Origin: Lentzea tibetensis | GTDB taxonomy: Bacteria; Actinomycetota; Actinomycetes; Mycobacteriales; Pseudonocardiaceae | Length of the DNA stretch: 64,000 nucleotides | Reading direction: 5' to 3' | NCBI RefSeq assembly: GCF_007845675.1 | Contig: NZ_VOBR01000009.1 | Location: forward strand, 186,001 to 250,000 | In this document: piece by piece, positions 8,431-15,296 of the stretch | Position numbering within the stretch: position 1 is the stretch's first letter | How the letters are laid out: each line of letters opens with the position of its first letter | Position numbers and translations under genes: made by a program | Notes under the pieces: generated by a model | Databases searched by the model: none | Seen by the model: only the letters and a program-made list of their open reading frames with translations | What the model was told of the DNA's origin: nothing

Positions 8431-8864
8431 CGCGCCACCGCCAGATCACCGGCGGGCGCCGCACCCAGGAGCTGAAGCACACGGGCAGGGCCGATGTGCA
8501 CCGGGCCGGTGCCCGCGCCCGGTGCGATGCCCAACACGGTCACCGCGGTGAGCACCTCGGGCAGGTCCAGGTACGCCCACACCTCGACCCGCGCCGGCTG
8601 CGCGAGATCGGCGGCGAGCACCTGCGCGGTGGCGGTGACCTTGACATCGGTCCCGGATTGCCACGACAGCACCACATCGGTGCGCAGGGCCTGAGCCCAC
8701 AACGCCACCGCGTGCAACTGGGACTCGTGCCCGACCGACAGGTGCAGCGAGATCCGGCCAGTACCGAACTCGGTCACGTTCACCGAGCCCAACTCCGGCA
8801 GCTCGGAGTGCTCACGCAGCAGCTGCACGGCCAGCTCCACCAGCTCAGGACTAAAACTCAACAT
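8427..8864 (-). CDS. Hypothetical protein, AICE operon
   Basis: A 145-residue protein. The start at ATG 8864 (MLSFSPELVELAVQLL) has GGGAGAG just upstream, while the longer reading would begin with TTG. The composition is balanced with alternating beta strands (ISLHLSVGHE, then VVLSWQSGTDVKVTATAQVL), suggesting a small alpha/beta fold. It overlaps the RRQRL gene by GTGA. I do not recognise the family. Confidence 0.62.
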   Translation of the reverse strand: MLSFSPELVELAVQLLREHSELPELGSVNVTEFGTGRISLHLSVGHESQLHAVALWAQALRTDVVLSWQSGTDVKVTATAQVLAADLAQPARVEVWAYLDLPEVLTAVTVLGIAPGAGTGPVHIGPARVLQLLGAAPAGDLAVAR

Positions 8865-8881
8865 GTTCTCTCCCAAGGGAT

Positions 8882-9313
8882 TCAGAGGGCGGCAGTCAGC
8901 AACGCCGCGACGAACAGACAGAAGATGTGCGCGGACTGATCCAGATGAGCCGCGCCGCCGTTGTCGTAGTAATCGAGCTTTCCGGGCTGGACCCGGTCCA
9001 CCAGCGCCGCCAGCGCCCGCAACGGATACCGGCGGTCGATCACCAAGTGCGTCGCGGCGCTCACGAGCTGGCCGACGACGAACGCGGCCGGGCTGATCGG
9101 CAGACCGATCACCACCGCGACCAGCGCGACGGCGACGGCGGTCGCGATCGTGTACGTCGCGACGTGGCGGCCGGCGGCCAACCAGCCCTCACGACCGCAA
9201 TCACCCTTGTGCTTGCCCTGGTGCGGGGTCTGCAACCAGTAGTCACCCACGTGGTGACCGGCGTAGAGCGCGGCACTCACGGCCGCGAACGTCACCGCGG
9301 TATCGAGGTGCAT
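8882..9313 (-). CDS. DUF3307-like integral membrane protein
   Basis: A 143-residue membrane protein starting at ATG 9313, coupled by TGATG to the WhiB gene. The N-terminus has a helix with HHVGDYWLQT (about 20-29), the typical DUF3307 motif. Later come two long hydrophobic helices and IDRRYPLRALAALVDR. DUF3307 proteins occur in bacteria, phages and integrative elements, mostly with unknown function. Here it is the second gene of the long minus-strand operon. Confidence 0.75.
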   Translation of the reverse strand: MHLDTAVTFAAVSAALYAGHHVGDYWLQTPHQGKHKGDCGREGWLAAGRHVATYTIATAVAVALVAVVIGLPISPAAFVVGQLVSAATHLVIDRRYPLRALAALVDRVQPGKLDYYDNGGAAHLDQSAHIFCLFVAALLTAAL

Positions 9314-9642
9314 CACGCCACCTCCGCCTGGTCCGCGACCACGGCCACCGCAGCGCGGCGGGCACGGATCAGGTCCTGCCGCTCAGCAGCGGTCAGACCA
9401 CCACGAACGCCCCACTGGTCACCCAGCCCGTGCTGCAGCTCCTGCGCCAGGCACTGCGCCATCACCGGGCACCCGGCACACACCGACTTCGCCACACCCT
9501 CACGCCGACGCCGCTCCGCCGGCGTCTCCTGCAACTGCCCCGGCAAGTCGTCAGCCGGGCCGAACCACAACTCGAGGTCCGACCCCTCACAGGGCCGGTC
9601 CTCCCACCTCGCCGGGACCGGCGTGAGCTGGAACCGCTTCAC
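9313..9642 (-). CDS. WhiB-like iron-sulfur regulator
   Basis: A 109-residue WhiB-family protein. Four cluster ligands are visible (C18, C55, C58, C64; CAGCPVMAQC), followed by the family turn motif WGVRGGLT (77-84) and a basic tail. The 4Fe-4S cluster senses redox or NO, and many Wbl proteins bind RNA polymerase sigma factor. It is the first gene of the AICE operon, behind a GGGAGGCGAAG ribosome site, so it could tie transfer gene expression to host redox or development. Confidence 0.92.
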   Translation of the reverse strand: MKRFQLTPVPARWEDRPCEGSDLELWFGPADDLPGQLQETPAERRRREGVAKSVCAGCPVMAQCLAQELQHGLGDQWGVRGGLTAAERQDLIRARRAAVAVVADQAEVA

Positions 9643-9659
9643 TTCGCCTCCCTAGTCGA

Positions 9660-9697
9660 CTATCAGTATCACGCTCAGTTTGAGCATGAATTGATAG
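9660..9697. promoter_or_regulatory. Nested palindromes in the divergent whiB/XRE promoter region
   Basis: CTATCA (9660-9665) and TGATAG (9692-9697) bracket GCTCAgttTGAGC (9673-9685), and the two share nearly the same centre. The region divides the minus-strand AICE operon from the plus-strand XRE gene. It is a plausible operator for the adjacent XRE repressor, a KorA-type arrangement, but binding is inferred from position and symmetry only. Confidence 0.5.
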
Positions 9698-9781
9698 TGC
9701 GTCAACAGTTTCTTTCGCAAATCACGCGCGGTATCGCGCTCTGTGGCTAGGCTTGCGCTGATCAGACGGCTAGGAGGGTCG

Positions 9782-10108
9782 ATGTCTCAGGACTGGACAG
9801 CGCTCGGGCGGGCGATCACCGATCGCCTCGAAGAGCAGGGCATGACCATGACCGATCTCGCGAACAAGTCAGGCGTGTCCCTGACGACCGTCCGAGAGCT
9901 GGTCCATGTGCTCAACACGAGGAAGCGCAATCCGCGTACGCTCGCCGCGCTGTCTGAGGCCTTGAGCTGGCCTTCCGACCACCTCACCAAGGTCTTGCGA
10001 GGCCAGACCAACGCCGCCGAGGCCCCAAAGTCGGAGATCACCGCTCTCCGCGAGGAAGTTCGGGAACTCCGCAACCGCGTGACCGCTCTTGAACAGGCCG
10101 GCCGCTGA
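9782..10108 (+). CDS. XRE-family HTH repressor with C-terminal coiled coil
   Basis: A 108-residue protein starting at ATG 9782 behind TAGGAGGGTCG. Residues 8-65 form a Cro/C1-type helix-turn-helix (MTMTDLANKSGVSLTTVREL). The last 30 residues (EITALREEVRELRNRVTALE) form a leucine-zipper-like coiled coil for dimerisation. It lies divergent to the WhiB-led transfer operon across palindromic DNA and is the likely master repressor of the element. Confidence 0.82.
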   Translation: MSQDWTALGRAITDRLEEQGMTMTDLANKSGVSLTTVRELVHVLNTRKRNPRTLAALSEALSWPSDHLTKVLRGQTNAAEAPKSEITALREEVRELRNRVTALEQAGR

Positions 10109-10126
10109 GATGTTCATGCGGCAGCC

Positions 10127-10327
10127 CTACTTCGACAGTGCTGAACCGAACGAGGTCAGGGCGTCGAGTACCGCGCCGCCCCACCGCGCCGCCTGCTGCA
10201 CCGCGTGCGCAGCACCAACTGGGTCCCGAAGTACCAGCACGAGCAACGCGACGGCTACCAATGCACTTATCGCCCGACGTCCGGACCCACTTCCAGGCAT
10301 CGTCGGCATCATCTGCTTGCGTCCCAT
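10127..10327 (-). CDS. Small single-helix membrane protein
   Basis: A 66-residue protein starting at ATG 10327 with a strong GGAGGAG ribosome site. A polar start with several Met is followed by one hydrophobic helix (AISALVAVALLVLVL, about 19-33) and an amphipathic tail (WGGAVLDALTSFGSAL). It lies opposite to its plus-strand neighbours. Function unknown; single-helix proteins in immunity or regulatory islands are sometimes toxins or holin-like, but nothing here proves it. Confidence 0.55.
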   Translation of the reverse strand: MGRKQMMPTMPGSGSGRRAISALVAVALLVLVLRDPVGAAHAVQQAARWGGAVLDALTSFGSALSK

Positions 10328-10482
10328 GGCTTTTCTCCTCCGTGATAGCTCCTGTGGTGATGGAGCCATTTCACGCCGCAACGGGGGACGCTTGAACCGC
10401 GTTTCCGCACACGCTTGCAGACGTCCCGGGTTGCCTCGTAGCGTCCGAAACGTCCCTGGAACGTCCTGGAGGGGGAGCAAGC

Positions 10483-11226
10483 ATGCCGAACGACCGGCTC
10501 CGATCAGCGATCCTGTCCGCAGGGCTCAAGGTCGAGGACGTTTGCGCTCGGTTGGGTGTGGATCCGAAAACCGTTGAACGGTGGATCGCCAGCGAGGCGC
10601 GAAAGCCACACCGCCGCACGCGGCGGCAGGTCGCTGAGTTGCTTGACGTGGATGAGGTATACCTCTGGCCAGACCTCGCTGAGGACGTTAAGACGCCACC
10701 CAACACTCGAAGCGAAGTTGCACACGTTTTCCCCACACGGTCATCGGTTCCGTACGACACGTGGACCGAACTCATCAACGGTGTCACCAGCCACATGGAC
10801 GTCCTGGTCTATTCAGGCGCATTTCTCATTGAGCAATACAACCTGCTACCGATCGTTCGCCAGAAGACGCAGCAAGGCGCGAAGTACCGCTTCCTAATCG
10901 GCGACCACACTTCGGCCGCAGTAATTCAACGCGGCACAGAAGAGGGGACGCCGGGCGGTCTCGAAGGTCGGACACAGTTGATGCTGCGTTACCTCGAATG
11001 CATCAGCTCACTACCGGGCGTTGAGATCAGGAGCCACGGCACGATCCTCTACAACTCGATTTATCGGTTTGATGACCACATGCTTGTGAACGGTCACGCC
11101 TACGGCTCCGTAGCCGGACAGAACCCCGTGATGCATCTACGTCGAGTGGGCGGAGGAATCATGTGGGACCACTACGTGACCTCGTTCGAACGAGTCTGGC
11201 ACGGTGCAACACCAGAGCTGATATAG
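10483..11226 (+). CDS. HTH-DUF5919 protein of the AICE regulatory/immunity module
   Basis: A 247-residue protein with GGAGGGGGAGCAAGC before the ATG. Residues 1-62 are a helix-turn-helix (VEDVCARLGVDPKTVERWI), then YLWPD, and a DUF5919-like domain from about 85. The latter contains HGTILYNSIYRFDDHMLVN (about 186-204), which looks like a remote phospholipase-D-type motif with His and Asn/Asp. It sits nine bases ahead of a Nudix gene. The pair is repeated as relics at 18.6-19.8 kb, so the two genes travel together. Likely a DNA-bound sensor controlling the Nudix partner; not proven. Confidence 0.75.
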   Translation: MPNDRLRSAILSAGLKVEDVCARLGVDPKTVERWIASEARKPHRRTRRQVAELLDVDEVYLWPDLAEDVKTPPNTRSEVAHVFPTRSSVPYDTWTELINGVTSHMDVLVYSGAFLIEQYNLLPIVRQKTQQGAKYRFLIGDHTSAAVIQRGTEEGTPGGLEGRTQLMLRYLECISSLPGVEIRSHGTILYNSIYRFDDHMLVNGHAYGSVAGQNPVMHLRRVGGGIMWDHYVTSFERVWHGATPELI

Positions 11227-11234
11227 GGAGAACA

Positions 11235-11711
11235 ATGGCCCGCATCGACTATTTCAATGACGACAACGCACCTGCGATTAACAACGTCGTCCCCTCGGTG
11301 ACAGCGGCCGTCCGAGACAACAACGGTCGGATTCTGCTCATCCACAAAATCGACAACGACTTGTGGGCACTCCCCGGCGGCGGCCATGACCCCGGCGAAC
11401 GGATCACAGACACCGTCGTGCGCGAGGTACGGGAAGAGACCGGCCTTGACGTGGAGGTGCTGCGGCTCGTGGGGACGTACACAGATCCTCGGCACGTCAT
11501 GGCTTACGACGATGGCGAGGTGCGGCAGCAATTCTCTCTTTGCTTCGAGGCGCGATGGCTCGGCGGTAACCCGCGTGAGGATGGAACCGAGACGAAAGAG
11601 GTCCGCTGGGTCTCACCAGCGGACCTGAACGAACTCAACATTCACCCGTCGATGCGACTCCGAATCAACCACGCTCTTGATTCAGAACGGACACAGCCCT
11701 ACCTCGGTTGA
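11235..11711 (+). CDS. Nudix hydrolase, Pif-like immunity factor candidate
   Basis: A 158-residue protein; ATG 11235 follows AGGGAGAACA. The Nudix box is complete: G49-x5-E55-x7-RE-V-REE-TG-L (49-71), so a pyrophosphohydrolase fold with intact metal ligands is expected. In pSAM2 the Nudix protein Pif blocks redundant conjugal entry, and AICEs commonly carry such genes at this place. The substrate is unknown. A close paralog lies at 19284. The C-terminus overlaps the convergent HD gene by 13 bases. Confidence 0.85.
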   Translation: MARIDYFNDDNAPAINNVVPSVTAAVRDNNGRILLIHKIDNDLWALPGGGHDPGERITDTVVREVREETGLDVEVLRLVGTYTDPRHVMAYDDGEVRQQFSLCFEARWLGGNPREDGTETKEVRWVSPADLNELNIHPSMRLRINHALDSERTQPYLG

Positions 11712-12328
11712 GCGAGAAGCCGCGCTTCGGTACGGGAAATCGCCTCTCCAACTACGGGCCTCGCTTTGCGCCAAAACTGGTGAACGGGATGATCGGCCGG
11801 ATACCGCACAAACACCTCGTCTATGCGCTCGTCATAGCTGAAGCGTTCACCATCTGGACCGGTCGTTAGATCTGCCGTCGCAAGCGCATCTGACAATAGG
11901 TCATCTTCAAACGGATAGTCCGCCAGGATGTCTGGCATACCGCGTTCGGCCGCCTCGTACCGAGCGCCCGAATGGTGGGCAACAAGGTTGACCACCCTCG
12001 CGGGGACCCCTTGCCCGCGCAGATAGTTAGCACCATCGGCCGCATGCAGGCCGCTTTTCACGAGTGCCGAGGCATAGCCGACGTCGTGTAGCCACGCGCT
12101 GGCCACCAACAGCGTCTCGGCCGCGTCGTTCCATTCGGCCGGATCTGTCCGGACATGGACTGCGGCCCGCAGCTCCTCTGCGCGGACAGCAACCGCCTGA
12201 ACGTGGCTCCAGCGCCGCCCCAGTGGGGCCACAAGGCGTTGTGCGAGCTCTCGCGCGACTTCGATCAGGTTCCCGTTGCTGCGCTCCCACTCGGCAAGTT
12301 CACGTGCGTCCTCTGCACGGTCAGCCAT
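11699..12328 (-). CDS. HD-domain phosphohydrolase
   Basis: A 209-residue protein starting at ATG 12328 behind GGAGGTGCA, an excellent ribosome site. HD-superfamily ligands are visible: H42 (RRWSHVQAV), H81-D82 (AWLHDVGYA), H95 and H118-H119 (VAHHSGARY). The domain probably hydrolyses a nucleotide or phosphomonoester. It is convergent with, and overlaps, the Nudix gene. Nudix plus HD enzymes may both act on nucleotide signals, but a joint pathway is inference. Confidence 0.8.
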   Translation of the reverse strand: MADRAEDARELAEWERSNGNLIEVARELAQRLVAPLGRRWSHVQAVAVRAEELRAAVHVRTDPAEWNDAAETLLVASAWLHDVGYASALVKSGLHAADGANYLRGQGVPARVVNLVAHHSGARYEAAERGMPDILADYPFEDDLLSDALATADLTTGPDGERFSYDERIDEVFVRYPADHPVHQFWRKARPVVGEAISRTEARLLAQPR

Positions 12329-12430
12329 TGCACCTCCATATGCGCTCACCGCCCCCAGTCTGACACCGGCCGCGGCTGCCCCGTCTGCGGCGACAGGGGC
12401 TGCTGAAGCAACATAGAGGCGCTTGGGCTG

Positions 12431-12836
12431 CCACGAAAACCACGAAAACCACAAAAGGTCACCAGGGACGTGGCGGCCACCTTGCCAACCACACCGGGCC
12501 GGTGCCCCCGCACCGTCCACGACCATCTCAGGGCCACGTTTCCGCCGCTCAGCGGGCGTCGAGGTGGCCTCTGTCCGCCCGATGGACGCAGCCCAAGTTA
12601 GGGGCGAGGGCGGGAAAACAGCAGCCCTGGGGACGCGTGGAGCCGATTAACGTGACAGCACGCGGGGACCCTGTTTCCGCAGGTCAGCGATTTTCGTGGC
12701 ATGTCGTGGCTTTTCGTGGCGATGATCTCCGACGGGCGCCGCTGTCCTATATGGACGCAGGACGCCCAGGTCACGGCCCGTTCGAGGCAGCCGACCGCCT
12801 GGCAGGCTGACTTTCGTGGTTTTGTGGTTTTCGTGG
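12431..12836. repeat. Iteron-like TTTTCGTGG repeats in a gene-free stretch (12329-13191)
   Basis: Three clusters of three units are visible: CCACGAAAA twice plus CCACAAAAG at 12431-12457 (reverse orientation, 9-bp period), three 10-bp units at 12691-12720 (TTTTCGTGGC, ATGTCGTGGC, TTTTCGTGGC), and TTTCGTGG, TTTTGTGG, TTTTCGTGG at 12812-12836. I see no convincing gene from 12329 to the att site. Iterons of this type may mark a replication origin, an excision-factor site or a transfer site of AICE A. Confidence 0.65.
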
Positions 12837-13069
12837 CTGGCCAGTAGGGCGGCATGTCCCCGTTGGGCATGCGACGTTCGACCGCAGCGCGAGGCACAAG
12901 GTGTCGCATGCGGATGGGACCGACGCCAGAGTCGGTCGGAAGGCTGTAGGAGACCAGCCCCAGTCAGCCGCCCTAACGGGTACGAACCCACCCATGCAGC
13001 ACACCGGCCACCCTGAGCGGGATCGCCAATCCCTTGTGCTTCACAAGCGGGTCCTGGCCTACGCAAGCC

Positions 13070-13091
13070 CGTGCCAGATCCGTGCCAGATC
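13070..13091. repeat. Perfect 11-bp tandem doublet, putative arm site of AICE A
   Basis: CGTGCCAGATC occurs twice without a spacer, about 100 bp before the att core at 13192. It has the same architecture but a different sequence from the doublets of elements B and C. Tyrosine recombinases of AICEs bind such arm-type repeats, so the matching set would be expected beside the integrase left of the window. Confidence 0.6.
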
Positions 13092-13191
13092 GGGCAGCAA
13101 CATGCGGGCAACAGCGGGGACGCACGGGGAAGACAGCAGCAGACGCGCACGTAGGCATTTCCTAAGGTCATTCGCTCAATGCGGGACTCAA

Positions 13192-13233
13192 CTTCCAAGC
13201 TGGTCATGCGGGTTCGATTCCCGTCACCCGCTC
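13192..13233 (+). other. att site 1: 42-bp 3' half of tRNA-Gly(UCC)
   Basis: The sequence runs from the anticodon loop (CTTCCAA; anticodon TCC) through the T arm (GGGTTCGATTCCCG) to the acceptor stem (CACCCGCTC). No 5' half and no encoded CCA are present, so it is not a functional tRNA. It marks the junction between the right end of AICE A and the left end of element B, as made by site-specific recombination in a tRNA 3' end. Confidence 0.88.
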
Positions 13234-13308
13234 TTTGCATGTCTAGGCAGGTCAGCAGGGGTGCAATCCGATCTTGGGCAGCACCCCTTCATCGCCTCTT
13301 GATCTTGT

Positions 13309-13330
13309 CGTGCGATTGACGTGCGATTAG
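13309..13330. repeat. 11-bp arm doublet, left end of element B
   Basis: CGTGCGATTGA and CGTGCGATTAG lie in tandem between att site 1 and the integrase stop codon. The same pair, with one or two changes, occurs at 18379-18400 inside the other end of the element, as expected for integrase arm sites of matching specificity. Confidence 0.65.
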
Positions 13331-13932
13331 CCACTCGGCTCCTCAAGTCCCTCCTCCTTGGCCTGCGCCGCCTCCACCCGTGCGGACAGCGAGTCAGCGA
13401 TCTCCTTGTCTCGCTCACTTGTGGCGTGCTGGTAGATCAGCGCGGCCCGCATGCTCCCGTGCCCCATGCGATGCATCAGCTCCCGCGTGCTCGCACCTGC
13501 CGCAGCAGCAAGGTTGTTGCCCGTGTGCCTCAGGTCGTGGAAGTGGAAGCCCTTGGGCAGCTTGACTTTCGCCACGGTCGCGATCCACTTCACGGACTTG
13601 TGCCAGTTGCCACGCTTGAGCGGAGCGCCCTTCTCCCCCGTGAAGATCAGCGCTTCTGTCCCCGCCGTTACGAAAGCCATCAGGTGCCGCCGGAAGTCGT
13701 CGACTAGAACGGCCGGCATTGCGACCGTGCGGAAGCCAGCCGTGGACTTCCACTCTGGTGGGCGAACGCGCCGACTTGACGCACTCCCCCTACGCACAGC
13801 TACGCTCTGCATGACTCGAATCTCCTTGTGTCCCAACGAATGCACGGTTGTTCGAGTCGGTGTAGGTCGCCGGGGAACAGTCGAGCCCGCCAAGACTTGG
13901 ACTGTTTCCCGTGCGACACACCAACAAGGCAT
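13327..13932 (-). pseudogene. int: Truncated tyrosine-recombinase integrase (catalytic C-terminal half)
   Basis: About 165 residues at the C-terminal end match phage-type integrases of AICEs. They contain the block before the catalytic core (KSTAGFRTVAMP), the HxxR box in FHFHDLRHTGNN, MGHGSMRAALIYQHA with the nucleophile Tyr, and a typical Glu/Ala-rich tail. Homology starts only near base 13830; the first ~35 residues look unrelated, and the core-binding domain and first catalytic Arg are missing. Family members are usually near 400 residues. It cannot be active as is, but it marks the element end next to att site 1. Confidence 0.88.
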
Positions 13933-13945
13933 GTTCAGTTGTCGA

Positions 13946-14146
13946 TCAGTGCTGGTTGAGCCGTCGTTCCAGCTCTCTGCACCAGGTGCACAACGGCCGC
14001 TTCACCGTCTTGCGAAACCAACCGCCACCCAGACAGCGCACGCACTCGTGCCATTCCATCCGGACCCGACCTGTCATCGGGTGCACTGCCGTCATGTTCA
14101 TCGCGTACTTCCACCGGGCCAGCAGGCGTAGCCTCACCGGCACCAC
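13946..14146 (-). CDS. Small zinc-finger protein
   Basis: A 66-residue basic protein (GTG 14146; another GTG three codons later is equally near the AAAGGG ribosome site). Two CxxC pairs, CVRC and CTWC, are spaced 15 residues apart and would bind one zinc ion. Proteins with this shape lie near the int/xis end of AICEs. It may be an excision or DNA-binding factor, but no excisionase motif can be read with certainty. Confidence 0.5.
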   Translation of the reverse strand: MVPVRLRLLARWKYAMNMTAVHPMTGRVRMEWHECVRCLGGGWFRKTVKRPLCTWCRELERRLNQH

Positions 14147-14215
14147 CCCTTTGCAGGGCTCTGGGAGGCACGGGACGGGTAGGGGCCACCACGCATCCGC
14201 CCGTCCCGCGCCCGT

Positions 14216-14470
14216 CTATTCGGGCAAGTCGGGAGGCCTCTTCCGCACCGGTTTGGGGTCGAGCACCATCGCGAGCAGTCCCGCTTCGTTCGCGACCGAG
14301 CGCAGGAACGCGGCCAGCTGCTCCCGCCCGTTGGGGCCTTCCGGAATGTGAATGACGATCATCGACGGGTCCAGGTGCAGCCGCAGGCAGTAAGCCGCGG
14401 TGACCATGCCGGGCCACGGCACGACTTCCGCCCTGGCGTCCGGCCCCGGTGACGCCATGAGCTTGAGCAT
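14216..14470 (-). CDS. Hypothetical small protein of element B
   Basis: An 84-residue protein; ATG 14470 overlaps the upstream stop (TGATG). A hydrophobic central strand region (LRLHLDPSMIVIHIPEG) is followed by a helix (REQLAAFLRSVANEAGLLAMV) and a Pro/Lys/Arg-rich tail. It is coupled to the next gene in a small operon headed by the Pra-like gene. No family recognised. Confidence 0.55.
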   Translation of the reverse strand: MLKLMASPGPDARAEVVPWPGMVTAAYCLRLHLDPSMIVIHIPEGPNGREQLAAFLRSVANEAGLLAMVLDPKPVRKRPPDLPE

Positions 14471-14709
14471 CACTCTTCCCCCTCTCGGGTACGCGCCTGC
14501 GCTTGCGACACGAGGTCCGCCAGCCGATCCAGCTCGGAAGCCATGACTCGGATCGACACGCGTGCCGCAGCTCCACCGCCGCCGAAGACGAACGTGGCCG
14601 CACTCCGCTCAGGCCACGGCCCGTTGTCGCCAAGCCCCATGGCCCCGCCCTGGTGGACAGTTACTTGAAGGTTGATCTCGGTGAGGCCCCGAGTACGCGC
14701 CGGAGGCAC
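14470..14709 (-). CDS. Hypothetical small protein of element B
   Basis: A 79-residue protein starting at GTG 14709. The N-terminal part is polar (GLTEINLQVTVHQGG), followed by a Gly-rich turn and a C-terminal helix with many acidic and basic residues (ASELDRLADLVSQAQARTREGEE). The stop overlaps the start of the next gene. It lies ten bases after the Pra-like gene, so the three small genes are probably cotranscribed. Function unknown. Confidence 0.55.
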   Translation of the reverse strand: MPPARTRGLTEINLQVTVHQGGAMGLGDNGPWPERSAATFVFGGGGAAARVSIRVMASELDRLADLVSQAQARTREGEE

Positions 14710-14719
14710 CGGACGCCGA

Positions 14720-15139
14720 TCACGCCGCAGCCGACTCCCCCGGATCAGGCTTCGCAGCCCGCCCGACGTGTGGCGCGCGCATCCCGGTAGCGCGGAAGCT
14801 GTACGCGATCCGCCCGTTCCGCCCTGCGTACGGCGTGATCGTCAAGCCCTCGAACTCAGCAGCCGGGTACGGGAAGCCATTGGCCTTGGCCGGAGGCACG
14901 GGCTGCACCTCACAGGCGACCTTGACCTTGAACTCAGCGCCGAACCGCGCTGCCTCCCCGTTGGCGTCCAGCGCCCGGACGGTCCAGAGCAGGAGGTTCG
15001 TCTCCTTGTCCCGCTCCTGGCGCTTGGGCGCCCTGGAGTCCTCGTTGAACTCCATCGCCGGTTCGACGCCGAGCACGAAGCAACCCAGCGGGAACACGTC
15101 GCCGAAGCGCACCGGGAACCGCGAAGGGATCACAGGCAT
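14720..15139 (-). CDS. pra: Pra-like activator (SCO3933-family regulatory protein)
   Basis: A 139-residue protein; ATG 15139 follows GAAGAGGTGCGGCT. The text MPVIPSRFPVRFGDVFPLGC, later VACEVQPVPPA, EFEGLTITPY and RIAYSFRATGMRAP match the family annotated as plasmid replication, integration and excision activator, to which pSAM2 Pra belongs. Pra switches pSAM2 from integrated to replicating state. Divergent KorSA-like control and palindromic operators upstream fit that model. With int and rep decayed here it may act in trans on other elements, or be idle. Confidence 0.8.
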   Translation of the reverse strand: MPVIPSRFPVRFGDVFPLGCFVLGVEPAMEFNEDSRAPKRQERDKETNLLLWTVRALDANGEAARFGAEFKVKVACEVQPVPPAKANGFPYPAAEFEGLTITPYAGRNGRIAYSFRATGMRAPHVGRAAKPDPGESAAA

Positions 15140-15161
15140 AGCCGCACCTCTTCCTGTCTTC

Positions 15162-15236
15162 AACTCCTCATTAGGAGTTGCTCCTAGGGTTCAAGTTACG
15201 GAGATGCCTGCCTGTCGTCAAGTCCTCATGAGGAGT
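15162..15236. promoter_or_regulatory. Two palindromic operators between pra-like and korSA-like genes
   Basis: AACTCCTcattAGGAGTT lies at 15162-15179 and AGTCCTCATGAGGAGT at 15221-15236, sharing the core TCCTCATnAGGA. They lie in the divergent promoter region, the first close to the pra-like start and the second about 60 bp from the regulator start. In pSAM2 the GntR protein KorSA binds paired sites to repress pra and itself. The same logic is inferred here. Confidence 0.72.
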
Positions 15237-15296
15237 AGGGTCGACTCGCGACTCGTGGTTCAGCGTTAGTCGGTTAGTTAGGCAGGAGGAGCGAGG

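Larger units (their letters stand above)
1..13233. mobile_element. AICE A, right part of an integrative conjugative element
   Basis: The segment carries the hallmark AICE modules: replication (prim-pol plus DUF3987), a single FtsK-type translocase for double-stranded DNA transfer, DUF2637/small membrane (spread-like) proteins, WhiB and XRE regulators and a Pif-like Nudix protein. Nearly all minus-strand genes are coupled by ATGA, GTGA or TGATG overlaps, so they read as one operon. The right boundary is set by a 42-bp tRNA-Gly 3' half at 13192-13233. No integrase or left att lies in the window, so the element continues to the left. Whether it is still mobile cannot be judged here. Confidence 0.85.

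Noticed and set aside
12647-13240. Minus-strand reading frame starting MQRAGDGNRTRMTSLE
   Set aside because: The N-terminus is the reverse translation of the tRNA-Gly fragment at 13192, a classic false gene. The rest overlaps the iterons and shows no domain.
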